Notes: generated from the sequence alone by a model not told the origin. DNA of 21,906 bases from Bacillota bacterium (GCA_023388195.1 JAEWGR010000090.1:1-21906), one strand, 5' to 3'. Positions 7,137-14,168 are shown, counted from the first letter of the stretch. Numbers and translations: made by a program.

Positions 7137-7328
7137 CTATTCATATAAACACCGCTTTAAGTAAAAAACCGGTTCATTTTGAGCCGGTTTTACTCCTGCT
7201 TTTAATGGATTCTGATGGATATAGCGCAAAGACAAAAGAAAATACGCTTCTGTTTCTACTACTTCAATTTTATATTGTTCTTGAAATAAATGCACATCTC
7301 TTATATTTTTGATTGTACCAATACACAT
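7137..7328 (-). pseudogene. REP-associated tyrosine transposase (Y1/RAYT) remnant
   Basis: 63-codon fragment. SLRYIHQNPLKAGV is the hallmark C-terminal motif of RAYT Y1 transposases, and upstream HLFQEQYKIEVVETEAYFLL matches their usual GHLFQ-x-RYK ... YLL region, with the normal Gly changed to Asp. The HUH nicking motif and the catalytic-tyrosine region in the N-terminal two thirds are missing; an in-frame stop (7350-7352) lies eight codons before the ATG. The protein ends soon after the KAG motif. It is therefore a 5'-truncated, non-functional relic. It overlaps the terminator of the preceding plus-strand gene. Confidence 0.72.
7165..7191 (+). terminator. Predicted terminator of the FeeM-like gene
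   Basis: AAAACCGGTTC (7165-7175) pairs with GAGCCGGTTTT (7181-7191), one G-T wobble, loop ATTTT. The T-run is part of the right arm. It starts 45 bases after the stop codon at 7119. Confidence 0.5.
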
Positions 7329-7375
7329 AGCTGCTGCTGATTCTTTATATTATTTGGATAATCATCTCAGGCAAA

Positions 7376-7418
7376 AAAGATAAACCTCTGTCAAATCAAT
7401 TGACAGAGGTTTATCTTT
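7376..7418 (-). terminator. Strong hairpin, terminator of the QueG-like gene
   Basis: A perfect 19-bp stem (7376-7394 with 7400-7418) has a 5-base loop. On the minus strand it is followed by six T, so it best fits termination of the gene ending at 7569, about 150 bases downstream of its stop. The 7419-7568 spacer shows nothing else. Confidence 0.6.
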
Positions 7419-7568
7419 AAAAATGACGCTAAGAATAAATTCACCATTTTTACTCAAATCAGATAGTTTAAGCTTTACCATAATCGATTTTAACCATTCT
7501 ATATCTACATTTCGAATTGCATCTATATTCTCTATTATTATTTCTCAAGAGTCGCATCACTCATGGCA

Positions 7569-8615
7569 TTAAATCGGTTGAGATTCATTCACACTCAGTT
7601 TCCCAATCGCCCATTGTGCAGCGTCCCGAACTAGGGGGTTTGGATTCTCCAGTGCCTTTTTTAGTGCTGGGATATGCGACTGGTCACCTGTATTACCAAG
7701 AGCAATAGCTGCGTTTCGCCGGAACAGATCCAAATCCCTGAGGAGATACATGATGGGATAGACTACATCCTGATAATACTTGTCATCCAGGAGCAAAATC
7801 CGCTCTAAATCGAAGTCTTTTTTCAATTCTTCCAGGAATAAATCTTTTCTCGATGCATTTGCCAGTACTTCCTTATTGCGAGGGCAAGCGAGCTGGCAAG
7901 CATCGCACCCATGGATCCTTGTACCAATGCCTTCACGTAATTCGTTAGGGATCACCATGTTACTTATGTTATTCAGCAGGACGCAATTTAGCGGCAGCAG
8001 TCTTCTTGCCTGGGCGATTGCGTGAGTAGGACAGGCCTTTATACATTGCTGGCAGTCTGGCGGACATTTGCAAATTATTGTAGGGTCATCGTATTCGAGT
8101 TCTATATCGACTACGAATGTATACAAACTGATGAAGGAGCCATTTTCCTCGGTGTAAGCGAAGTTATTCTTACCGTAGGTAATAACTCCGGCTCGCGCAC
8201 ATGCCATGCGTTCAGGAACAATGATATCTCCCTCATACATGGAGATGCCTAAAGATTTGATAAAATCCTTAAAAGCATTCACGCGCAAACCATAGGAGGA
8301 CTCTGCTAGAGCTCGATAGGAGCGGTTTAAGTAGGCCCGCCCCACATAGGGCGTCAGTTCTTCGGGGAATAGAGTATCGCTAAAACCGTAGACAGTGCAA
8401 ATGATAGATTTCCCTTCCGGATAGAATGTTTGGGGACGGCATCCATCAATTAAATAGCCTGTTTCCGGAGTGTTAATCCAGGGAGTGTAGTCGGGACGGG
8501 AATTCAGTTCCTGTTCGTACTCAACAAAATCATTGGCATTAGTGGTGCCAACTTTGGAGAATCCTAGCTCCAACGCTTTCATTTTTATTTTTTTCGTCAG
8601 TTCCTGTTTATCCAT
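7569..8615 (-). CDS. QueG-like double [4Fe-4S] protein with C-terminal HEAT repeats
   Basis: 348 residues from the ATG with AAAGGG upstream; a TTG two codons earlier is possible. The architecture is that of epoxyqueuosine reductase: an N-terminal cobalamin-binding-like domain (1-170), a two-cluster ferredoxin domain (CKCPPDCQQCIKACPTHAI, then GCDACQLACPRN), and a HEAT-like repeat at the end (FRRNAAIALGNTGDQSHIPALKKALENP, split here for reading, about 295-342). In true QueG the segment before the clusters reads AGLGWxGKN; here it is RAGVITYGKNNF, and the N-terminal half contains unusual stretches such as WINTPETGYLIDG. It is therefore probably a paralogue that reduces another substrate rather than the tRNA-modifying enzyme. 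PadR lies directly upstream on the same strand, 90 bases away. Confidence 0.8.
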   Translation of the reverse strand: MDKQELTKKIKMKALELGFSKVGTTNANDFVEYEQELNSRPDYTPWINTPETGYLIDGCRPQTFYPEGKSIICTVYGFSDTLFPEELTPYVGRAYLNRSYRALAESSYGLRVNAFKDFIKSLGISMYEGDIIVPERMACARAGVITYGKNNFAYTEENGSFISLYTFVVDIELEYDDPTIICKCPPDCQQCIKACPTHAIAQARRLLPLNCVLLNNISNMVIPNELREGIGTRIHGCDACQLACPRNKEVLANASRKDLFLEELKKDFDLERILLLDDKYYQDVVYPIMYLLRDLDLFRRNAAIALGNTGDQSHIPALKKALENPNPLVRDAAQWAIGKLSVNESQPI

Positions 8616-8705
8616 TATCAATCACCCTTTCTCTTATAAATTAGTTAATCTTTGCGACCCCATAATTAACAAAATTATAGACTCAACTCTCACCAATTAT
8701 TTCTT

Positions 8706-9206
8706 TTACTTAAGAGTCTCCAAAAACTTTGTATACCAGTTTTTTATAAATCGATAATAATCAATGCCAAACGTAAATGTTGCATTTTGATAGGTATTCA
8801 GATTTTTGCTTAAAACTGATTCAGTTAACTCTAAGCGATGAATTAGCTGGTCCAGTTTTTTGAGAAATACCGCAATCAACTCTTTCGCTTTCTCATTGGG
8901 AAGATCCTGATAGAAAAATAGTTTTACTAAGTGCTCACTGTCCGATTTCATAACATCGCAAGGCGTATGCAGCCAGTCAAAAAATTGATCTTTACCATCA
9001 GGGCTAAGACTGTATATTTTTTTATATCTTCCTCCTTCGATAATTTCTCTGACTGTAATTAATCCTTCTATTTCCATTTTTTTTAAACAAGGATAAATAC
9101 TCCCGTAACTGGCTTTGAAAAATTTAACATCGTTAATATTTTGCTTAATATCATAGCCACTCATATCTTTTTGCAGTAAAAGGCCTTTAATAACATGTTC
9201 AAGCAT
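8706..9206 (-). CDS. PadR-family transcriptional regulator
   Basis: 166 residues. The winged helix of residues 1-80 has the PadR signature: MLEHVIKGLLLQKDMSGYDIKQ, KASYGSIYPCLKKMEIEGLI and GGRYKKIYSLSPDGKDQFFDWL. Residues 90-160 form the long-helix dimerisation region (AKELIAVFLKKLDQLIHRLELTE, shown in part). Two ATG codons are adjacent; the second lies six bases from GGGGGA and is preferred. PadR proteins are repressors released by small aromatic or drug-like ligands. The gene is preceded by a 51-bp near-symmetric operator that contains its own promoter, so autorepression is expected. The QueG-like gene downstream is a likely target, through read-through or a separate promoter. Confidence 0.9.
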   Translation of the reverse strand: MLEHVIKGLLLQKDMSGYDIKQNINDVKFFKASYGSIYPCLKKMEIEGLITVREIIEGGRYKKIYSLSPDGKDQFFDWLHTPCDVMKSDSEHLVKLFFYQDLPNEKAKELIAVFLKKLDQLIHRLELTESVLSKNLNTYQNATFTFGIDYYRFIKNWYTKFLETLK

Positions 9207-9225
9207 CATTAGTCCCCCAAATAGC

Positions 9226-9276
9226 TATATACCCATATTGTATATATCGATACGATATATACAATATGGGTATATA
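9226..9276. promoter_or_regulatory. Palindromic PadR operator with embedded bidirectional promoter
   Basis: Bases 9226-9249 are exactly complementary to 9253-9276 around a 3-base centre: a perfect 24-bp arm. Each strand reads TTGTAT, 16 bases, TACAAT, so a sigma-A-like promoter is repeated symmetrically on both strands. It lies 20 bases before the PadR start. Repressor bound here would block both directions. Confidence 0.6.
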
Positions 9277-9318
9277 TTATCATTGAAAATTTTTCCTGTC
9301 AAGAAGATATATACGCAC

Positions 9319-9366
9319 ATGGAAGAGAACTCGCCGATACGCCGCTACCGCTTCGGCAAGCTGTAG
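9319..9366 (+). other. 15-codon micro-ORF downstream of the symmetric promoter
   Basis: ATG at 9319 opens a 15-residue frame, MEENSPIRRYRFGKL, ending in TAG. It has no ribosome binding site. It lies where the rightward arm of the palindromic promoter would transcribe, and may be a relic of a lost PadR target gene or a chance frame. The remainder of 9277-9436 shows nothing. Confidence 0.15.
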
Positions 9367-9436
9367 GAGTAAAGTCCCCAATCAATGTCAGACTCACCCA
9401 GAAATGATAAGCTAATATAAACGGTCTTCGGCCCAC

Positions 9437-10381
9437 TCATTGTTTAAGATTAGCTTTTTTCTCTATAACCGCTCTGTCCCATTTTACCGCCAATAAACCG
9501 GCAAACACCAGGATTCCCCCAAGAACTCTCTCGATGTTGATAGGTTCCCCCAGAAAAATTGAACCTGTAATCATGCTGACTACGGGAACTATATAGTGGA
9601 AGATGACTGTCTTAAAAGGACTAGTCTGTTGCACCCCTTTGTACCAAAAAATGAACGCAATCATTGTTCCCAACACGATGATATATGCAAATCCCGACCA
9701 AATCATAAGGCCATACGAAAGCGTAACCGTATGAGGTTCGCTCAAGCTATATATTAGAATAACAGGCAGCCCCAAGACCATTGCCAAAGTGGTTAGTTTG
9801 ACCGGCGAGTAGTGTTTGAGCAAAGGCTTGGCTAAAACTGCGTACATCGAGAAAAGCAGCGAACCTAGCAAAACGAGAATATTACCGGCAAATACTCTTG
9901 ATTCTAAACTAATTTCGGAACCTGGGGTCCAGTAAATGATGGCGCATATGCCGGCAAATGCCATAATCGTACCTAACCATTTACTCAAGCTTATTTTTTC
10001 GTCACCGGTTAACAGCGAATAAATTCCCGTAAAAATAGGGGATGCGGAAATCATTATTGCCGCATTTGCCGCTGTCGTTCTATGTATTCCAGATGTCCAA
10101 ATTATGTTATAAACCCCAACACCTAATATACCTAACATCAACACTCTGGAAAAATCTTTCCTGGCGATTCGAAATGTTTCGCCACTGATTATCAGATAGA
10201 CTACAAATAAGATAGTGGCCAAAGAAAACCGGATAATCAGAAAATCATTTTCTGGAACGAATCCGAGAACTAACTTCACTAGCGGATAGTTGATTCCCCA
10301 TAGTAAAGCAGCTACTATGGCGAACCCTTCTCCCTGCACAACGGCTCTCTTCCCGCTGTCTTGCACCTGCGATACCTGCAT
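9437..10381 (-). CDS. EamA/DMT-family exporter
   Basis: 314 residues with ten predicted membrane helices in two repeated five-helix EamA halves, about 18-150 and 166-303. Typical motifs are ALLWGINYPLVK at the first helix, the conserved RF at the start of the third, TTAANAAIMISASPIFTGIYSLL in the fourth (shown in part as TTAANAAIMISASPIF), and IVPVVSMITGSIFLGEP near the C-terminus. The family exports amino acids, metabolites or drugs across the cytoplasmic membrane; the substrate cannot be read here. GGAAG precedes the ATG. It is divergent from the AraC regulator at 10545, the usual arrangement for a regulator controlling its exporter. Confidence 0.92.
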   Translation of the reverse strand: MQVSQVQDSGKRAVVQGEGFAIVAALLWGINYPLVKLVLGFVPENDFLIIRFSLATILFVVYLIISGETFRIARKDFSRVLMLGILGVGVYNIIWTSGIHRTTAANAAIMISASPIFTGIYSLLTGDEKISLSKWLGTIMAFAGICAIIYWTPGSEISLESRVFAGNILVLLGSLLFSMYAVLAKPLLKHYSPVKLTTLAMVLGLPVILIYSLSEPHTVTLSYGLMIWSGFAYIIVLGTMIAFIFWYKGVQQTSPFKTVIFHYIVPVVSMITGSIFLGEPINIERVLGGILVFAGLLAVKWDRAVIEKKANLKQ

Positions 10382-10454
10382 GTTTTCACTTCCTTCTTAC
10401 ACTCATTAAACAAGTTTAATATTTTCCCCACCAGTATTATAATGTAAATAGGTT

Positions 10455-10471
10455 CTTGCTTGGTAAGCAAG
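10455..10471. promoter_or_regulatory. Inverted repeat in the EamA/AraC intergenic region
   Basis: CTTGCTT (10455-10461) and AAGCAAG (10465-10471) flank GGT. It sits midway between the divergent starts at 10381 and 10545 and is a candidate binding site for the adjacent AraC regulator, although AraC sites are more often direct repeats. Confidence 0.3.
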
Positions 10472-10544
10472 GACATCACCTATTATGAACCCTTATCACC
10501 GGATTTTATTGTAATTTTTTGCGCAAATTGAAGCAGGTGCTGTA

Positions 10545-11384
10545 ATGGAAAATCAAAACATTGGTAATACAGCCAATAATATAGTCAAATATTCCAAAGT
10601 GGACAACATCGCCGGCTTAGAGCTATTTCGAGGTCTGTCAGTTACACGGTTTGTTTCCCGTCATGTCCATGAATTATTTTGCTTAACCATCCTTGATGCG
10701 GGTGTTCGCATCTGTGAAACTAAAAAAGGAAGGGACTATTTAACCCCTGGAGATATTTTTATCAGCAACTATGGTGAAGTGCACAGTGGCAGCGTACCCC
10801 AAGGCTATACCTATTCTTGCCGGTCGCTGCGGTTTGTTCCAACGCTTTTGTGCTCTTTGATAAGCGATCTTCAAAACCGCTGCCCCGATTCTTTTTATTT
10901 TGCCAAACCACTTTTGAAGGACCGGGAATTATACCAAAAAATCCAGCTATTTCATGATACCGCATCCCAACAGTCATTTACCCTGGACAATGAATATAGG
11001 TTACTTGACGTTCTTTCCCACTTATATACGCACCATGCAACCACAAGAATTAATGCACCCCAGCCAGGCGGAGAAACTGCCCCTATCCGGCGAGTACGGG
11101 AATATTTGCAGGCATGCTTTGCTGAAAATGTGTCCATTGAAAAACTCTCTGCCATAGCCGCGCTTAGCCCATTCCACCTCTGCCGGGTTTTTGAGAAAGA
11201 AGTCGGCGTCCCGCCACACGTCTATCAATTAGACATACGCCTGATAAGAGCTGCCGAAATGCTCTCTCGCGGAAAAAGAATCGCAGACGTAGCGACGGAA
11301 ACAGGTTTTTTTGACCAAAGTCATTTTCATAAAGCCTTCCAACGTAAATTCGGCATCACTCCTAAGCGCTATATGCAAAGCTAG
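10545..11384 (+). CDS. AraC-family transcriptional regulator
   Basis: 279 residues. The N-terminal half (20-160) is a cupin-like effector domain: SRHVHELFCLTILDAGV is the first His-containing strand pair and LTPGDIFISNYGEVHSG the second. The C-terminal 100 residues carry two helix-turn-helix motifs: VSIEKLSAIAALSPFHLCRV (about 195-214), and RIADVATETGFFDQSHFHKA followed by FQRKFGITPKRY, the standard AraC ending. It probably responds to a small molecule and activates the divergent EamA exporter. CAGGTG lies five bases before the ATG. A 15-bp stem-loop overlaps its stop codon. Confidence 0.92.
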   Translation: MENQNIGNTANNIVKYSKVDNIAGLELFRGLSVTRFVSRHVHELFCLTILDAGVRICETKKGRDYLTPGDIFISNYGEVHSGSVPQGYTYSCRSLRFVPTLLCSLISDLQNRCPDSFYFAKPLLKDRELYQKIQLFHDTASQQSFTLDNEYRLLDVLSHLYTHHATTRINAPQPGGETAPIRRVREYLQACFAENVSIEKLSAIAALSPFHLCRVFEKEVGVPPHVYQLDIRLIRAAEMLSRGKRIADVATETGFFDQSHFHKAFQRKFGITPKRYMQS

Positions 11385-11416
11385 AACCACTGGTTTTGGT
11401 GCCAGTGGTTCTAGCT
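11379..11416 (+). terminator. Perfect stem-loop across the AraC stop codon
   Basis: A 15-bp perfect stem (11379-11393 with 11402-11416), loop of 8, contains the stop codon at 11382-11384. No T-run follows, so it may protect or end the mRNA by another route rather than act as a classic intrinsic terminator. Confidence 0.4.
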
Positions 11417-11492
11417 AATAGTAACCCTATTACTTTTAACAATACGTTTTTCCAAAGTATCTCCTTTATTTGCTTTCTTTTTCTATTGATGA

Positions 11493-11530
11493 AAAGCACT
11501 CGCTCCACAGGTCAATGGAGCGAGTGCTTT
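11493..11530 (-). terminator. Terminator of the DUF3892 gene (copy 1 of a duplicated hairpin)
   Basis: AAAGCACTCGCTCCA (11493-11507) pairs perfectly with 11516-11530, loop of 8. On the minus strand it ends in TTTT and lies 13 bases after the DUF3892 stop. The same stem recurs at 14093-14130. Confidence 0.75.
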
Positions 11531-11543
11531 CAGTATCTTTGCG

Positions 11544-11840
11544 TTACTGGGTTACAGTTGGCAAATTATCTAAATTATTACTTTCACTTTCATCTGGCAG
11601 AGATTTTAGATACTCAGTCCCGTTTCTTACAGCAACACCGACTCCTTGAATACCTCCCTGCTTAGCTAATTCAACCCCCTCTTCTTTACTCAAGACGCGA
11701 CCATCCGCCAATTGATAACCAGTAACCAGCCCGTCGTCCTTTACCAGTGCGACGATTTGTTTGGCATCGGCATTTGGCTGTGGTATATCCTGCAATGCCA
11801 TCATCGGCAACTTTGACAAATCATTTTTCCTATCAGCCAT
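11544..11840 (-). CDS. DUF3892-domain small protein
   Basis: 98 residues when started at the ATG nine bases after GGAGG; upstream in-frame TTG and ATG codons at 11849 and 11846 are too close to that site. The core matches DUF3892: KQIVALVKDDGLVTGYQLAD, then GRVLSKEEGVELAKQGGIQG, then VAVRNGTEYLKSLPD and a final NNLDNLP. The family is common in Bacillota and has no established function. No membrane segment or cysteine is present. It appears monocistronic, with a strong terminator shared in sequence with that of the glycyl radical enzyme gene. Confidence 0.85.
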   Translation of the reverse strand: MADRKNDLSKLPMMALQDIPQPNADAKQIVALVKDDGLVTGYQLADGRVLSKEEGVELAKQGGIQGVGVAVRNGTEYLKSLPDESESNNLDNLPTVTQ

Positions 11841-11948
11841 GAACATCAACCTCCAATTATATCCAATCGGTTAAAACCGCTCAAAAAATAGTTTTCCAAC
11901 TAAAAAGGATACTATTCCTTCAGCGTTCGCCCTCGAAGATTGACCTTC

Positions 11949-12290
11949 CTACAAACGATTTCTGTGGCCCCATACACACATCATATCTAAGACGGCAATG
12001 AGTGATTTCCCACGCTCCGATAAACGATATTCAACCTTTGGAGGAATCTGAGGAAATTCTTCACGTATAATTAGCTTATCTTTTTCCATTTCTTGAAGTG
12101 TCACACTCAAAGTCTTGAAAGAGATTGTATCAATATAACGTTGAAGCTCATTAAACCTCACGATTGGTTTATATTCAAGAAAAGAGTACAGGATAATTAT
12201 TTTATATTTACCGTTAATGAGTGATAGTGTGTATCCGCAATTAGTGTCTTTTATATTTACAACAGTTGGACTAGCATTTTCAATAGTCAT
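11949..12290 (-). CDS. HxlR-family (DUF24) regulator with conserved N-terminal cysteine
   Basis: 113 residues. The winged helix follows the HxlR pattern: CGYTLSLINGKYKIIILY (18-35), VRFNELQRYIDTISFKTLSV, LQEMEKDKLIIREEF, PPKVEYRLSERGKSL and the closing MCVWGHRN. Cys18 occupies the position of the redox-sensing Cys of YodB/HypR-type members of this family, which respond to quinones, aldehydes or disulfide stress. GAAGGGAAG lies ahead of the ATG. It is divergent from flavoprotein B. The intergenic DNA has GTACAT-N7-ATGTAC, and related sequences overlap the promoters of all three flavoprotein genes in the window, so it may control them all. Confidence 0.9.
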   Translation of the reverse strand: MTIENASPTVVNIKDTNCGYTLSLINGKYKIIILYSFLEYKPIVRFNELQRYIDTISFKTLSVTLQEMEKDKLIIREEFPQIPPKVEYRLSERGKSLIAVLDMMCVWGHRNRL

Positions 12291-12311
12291 TTTACACTTC
12301 CCTTCGGGTTA

Positions 12312-12363
12312 GTACATAACCATAATGTACGTACTTCATTAATAAGGGATTATAAATTATACT
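12312..12363. promoter_or_regulatory. HxlR operator candidate and promoter of flavoprotein B
   Basis: GTACAT (12312-12317) and ATGTAC (12325-12330) form an inverted repeat with a 7-base spacer, the spacing known for YodB-type HxlR sites. The overlapping ATGTACGTACTTC (12325-12337) runs into the plus-strand -35 TTCATT (12335-12340); the -10 is TATACT (12358-12363), spacing 17. Confidence 0.5.
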
Positions 12364-12406
12364 TATATTGTTGTCAATAATATGGTAAGAAAAGGAATGA
12401 TGAACT

Positions 12407-12952
12407 ATGGGAAAAAGCATATTGGTATTAACTGGTAGTCCAAGAATCAATGGTAATAGTGATTTACTGGCTGATGCGTTTATAAAAGGTGCAAAACAGG
12501 CTGGACATGATGTACTGAATTGTGCTGTTGGCCGAAAAAACATTATGGGTTGCAGGGGCTGCGATACATGCTACAGTAAAGGGAAGCCCTGTTCGTTTGA
12601 TGATGATTTTAACGATATTGCTTTTCTTTTTGAAAAAGCAGAAATGATTGTTTTGGTAACGCCGCTCTCTTGGTTTACCTTTTCCACTCAGCTTAAGGCA
12701 GCTATAGATAAAATCCGTTCATTTTACATTGGAAAAAAAGAATTAAAAATAAAAGAGAGTATGCTTATGGTCTGTGGAGCGACGAAAGATCAAACTCATT
12801 ACGAGGGCATTATTAGCTCATATAAATCGATAGCCAGATATCTACACTGGACAGATAGAGGTCATATGATTGTTCCTGGTGTTCTTAATAAAGGGGATAT
12901 ATTATCTACAGATTGCCTTGCTCTTGCTGAAAAAATGGGACTTACTATTTAA
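12407..12952 (+). CDS. Iron-sulfur flavoprotein / NADPH-dependent FMN reductase (flavoprotein B)
   Basis: 181 residues with a flavodoxin-like fold. GSPRINGNSD (10-19) is the FMN-phosphate loop and TPLSWFTFSTQLK (about 86-98) the second flavin-binding loop. Cysteines 49, 52, 55 and 62 form C-x2-C-x2-C-x6-C, the compact motif of archaeal and clostridial iron-sulfur flavoproteins (Isf), so a [4Fe-4S] cluster is likely. Isf proteins pass electrons between ferredoxin, FMN and O2, peroxide or other acceptors. It is divergent from the HxlR gene with 116 bases between the starts; the operator-like repeat overlaps its -35 box. It is paralogous to flavoprotein A at 3341. Confidence 0.88.
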   Translation: MGKSILVLTGSPRINGNSDLLADAFIKGAKQAGHDVLNCAVGRKNIMGCRGCDTCYSKGKPCSFDDDFNDIAFLFEKAEMIVLVTPLSWFTFSTQLKAAIDKIRSFYIGKKELKIKESMLMVCGATKDQTHYEGIISSYKSIARYLHWTDRGHMIVPGVLNKGDILSTDCLALAEKMGLTI

Positions 12953-13052
12953 CGGCTAGGAATTGTTTGTCCTGGCTCGATTAAGCATAGAGTGAGACCC
13001 TGTATACATATTTACCATAAGTATCAACCGCCAGCCACTACTTAAAAAAAAG

Positions 13053-13072
13053 TACTAACCTTATGGTTAGTA
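13053..13072 (-). terminator. Predicted terminator after flavoprotein C
   Basis: TACTAACC (13053-13060) pairs perfectly with 13065-13072, loop TTAT. On the minus strand it is followed within two bases by seven T. It lies about 180 bases beyond the stop of the gene at 13251. Confidence 0.55.
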
Positions 13073-13230
13073 TTGATGATCTGTTGATCTACCAGAATTT
13101 CAAAACAGGGGAATTGGTAAAGCGCAGCATTGAGCATTTCCCACACTCGGAATGGTTAGTGCAAACAACATGCGGCAACATTGTTCACTGTTCTTATGGT
13201 AAATGCGAGGTGGAAAATGCTCATTCCTAA
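13063..13230 (+). other. Possible 55-residue ORF or gene relic
   Basis: An ATG at 13063 opens a 55-codon frame with a protein-like composition: IDDLLIYQNFKTGELVKRSI early, then TTCGNIVHCSYGKCEVEN with three cysteines and a histidine. There is no ribosome binding site, and the start codon lies inside the terminator hairpin of the opposite strand. I do not recognise it. It may be the relic of a longer gene. The remainder of 12953-13250 holds no other gene. Confidence 0.25.
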
Positions 13231-13250
13231 TTTTCAGGTTTCTGGCCTAT

Positions 13251-13865
13251 TTATTTAATAAAATGCGTTGGTATCCATTCTTCTCTTGTGGGAAGAGGAT
13301 ATTGGGAATCTGCAATTGTCTTCAACATCCAAGCCATATTATTGCCTAATGTTCTCATTGTTTGGAGTCCTTCTAAGTCTTTTTTTACATCTTCCGGTGT
13401 AAATCCATGTACGGAATTCCAATACTGTGAAGTTACCACCGGCATTTGATTAACCGTAAAATATTTATTTAGCCTGTCAAAAGTAGAACTTGCCCCGCCT
13501 CTTCTGCAGCTTACCACCGCCGCTGACGGTTTATTGGTCAGATAAGCTCCTGCTGAATAAATTAGGCGGTCAAGTATTGCGCAAAGAGCACCATTGGGTC
13601 CTGCACAATACACTGGTGAACCAATTACAATTCCATCTGCCTCTTTTATACATGCCAATAATTCATTATATAGGTCATCTTGAAAGACACATCTGCCTAA
13701 CTCCCTGCATTTTCCACAGTCAATACAGCCTTGCACCGGTTTTTTCCCAATGTGAAATATTTCTGTCTCAATTCCGCTCTTAGCTAATTGGCCGGCTACC
13801 TCCTGTAATGCTGTATACGTGCATCCTGCAACATTTGGGCTTCCATTTACCAATAATACTTTCAT
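13251..13865 (-). CDS. Iron-sulfur flavoprotein / NADPH-dependent FMN reductase (flavoprotein C)
   Basis: 204 residues with a flavodoxin-like fold. NGSPNVAGCTYTAL (7-20) is the FMN loop, with Ala-Gly-Cys in place of the Lys-Asn-Gly common in the family. SPVYCAGPNGALCAILDR (about 79-96) is the second flavin region. Cysteines 47, 50, 53 and 59 give C-x2-C-x2-C-x5-C, the Isf motif, so a [4Fe-4S] cluster is likely. The C-terminal extension (170-204) is longer than in flavoproteins A and B, so this is a separate subfamily. Its promoter (TTGTTA, 17 bases, TAAAAT) carries the GTGCGTACTT element over the -35. The gene is independent of the glycyl radical enzyme operon, which ends in its own terminator upstream. 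Confidence 0.88.
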   Translation of the reverse strand: MKVLLVNGSPNVAGCTYTALQEVAGQLAKSGIETEIFHIGKKPVQGCIDCGKCRELGRCVFQDDLYNELLACIKEADGIVIGSPVYCAGPNGALCAILDRLIYSAGAYLTNKPSAAVVSCRRGGASSTFDRLNKYFTVNQMPVVTSQYWNSVHGFTPEDVKKDLEGLQTMRTLGNNMAWMLKTIADSQYPLPTREEWIPTHFIK

Positions 13866-13937
13866 AATGTCCCCTCTTTCCTAACTTTAATATAAATTAT
13901 AGAACACCACTATTTTGCTGGGAACTTCCCTATTGTA

Positions 13938-14005
13938 ATTTTAGCCAATAAGATCATTTGTAACAAGTACGCACTATTTAGTATGATAGTATCAATTAGG
14001 ATACT
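13938..14005 (-). promoter_or_regulatory. Promoter and candidate operators of flavoprotein C
   Basis: On the minus strand TTGTTA (complement of 13961-13966) and TAAAAT (13938-13943) are 17 bases apart. GTGCGTACTTG (complement of 13964-13974) overlaps the -35 exactly as at flavoprotein A. Further upstream AGTATC (13988-13993) and GATACT (14000-14005) form an inverted repeat. The rest of 14006-14092 holds only a 22-codon plus-strand frame (14023-14091) with no ribosome binding site. Confidence 0.5.
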
Positions 14006-14092
14006 GTTTTAATCTATTCCCTTATGGCACGTGCTGAGGCTCCTTGCCGTTACCTGGTCTACCAACTTGGATTAGAGGATATGCAATAATAA

Positions 14093-14130
14093 AAAGCACT
14101 CGCTCCACCAGTCAATGGAGCGAGTGCTTT
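14093..14130 (-). terminator. Terminator of the glycyl radical enzyme operon (copy 2 of a duplicated hairpin)
   Basis: A 15-bp perfect stem, AAAGCACTCGCTCCA with its complement, loop of 8; the minus strand continues TTTTTATTATT. The stem and the following CAGTATCT are identical to 11493-11538; only the loop differs. Confidence 0.8.
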
Positions 14131-14168
14131 CAGTATCTAACTGCGGTTAGGCAAATGGCACTTACTTC

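Noticed and set aside
14023..14091. 22-codon frame before the operon terminator
   Set aside because: Protein-like in part, but too short, without a ribosome binding site, and not matched to any known protein.
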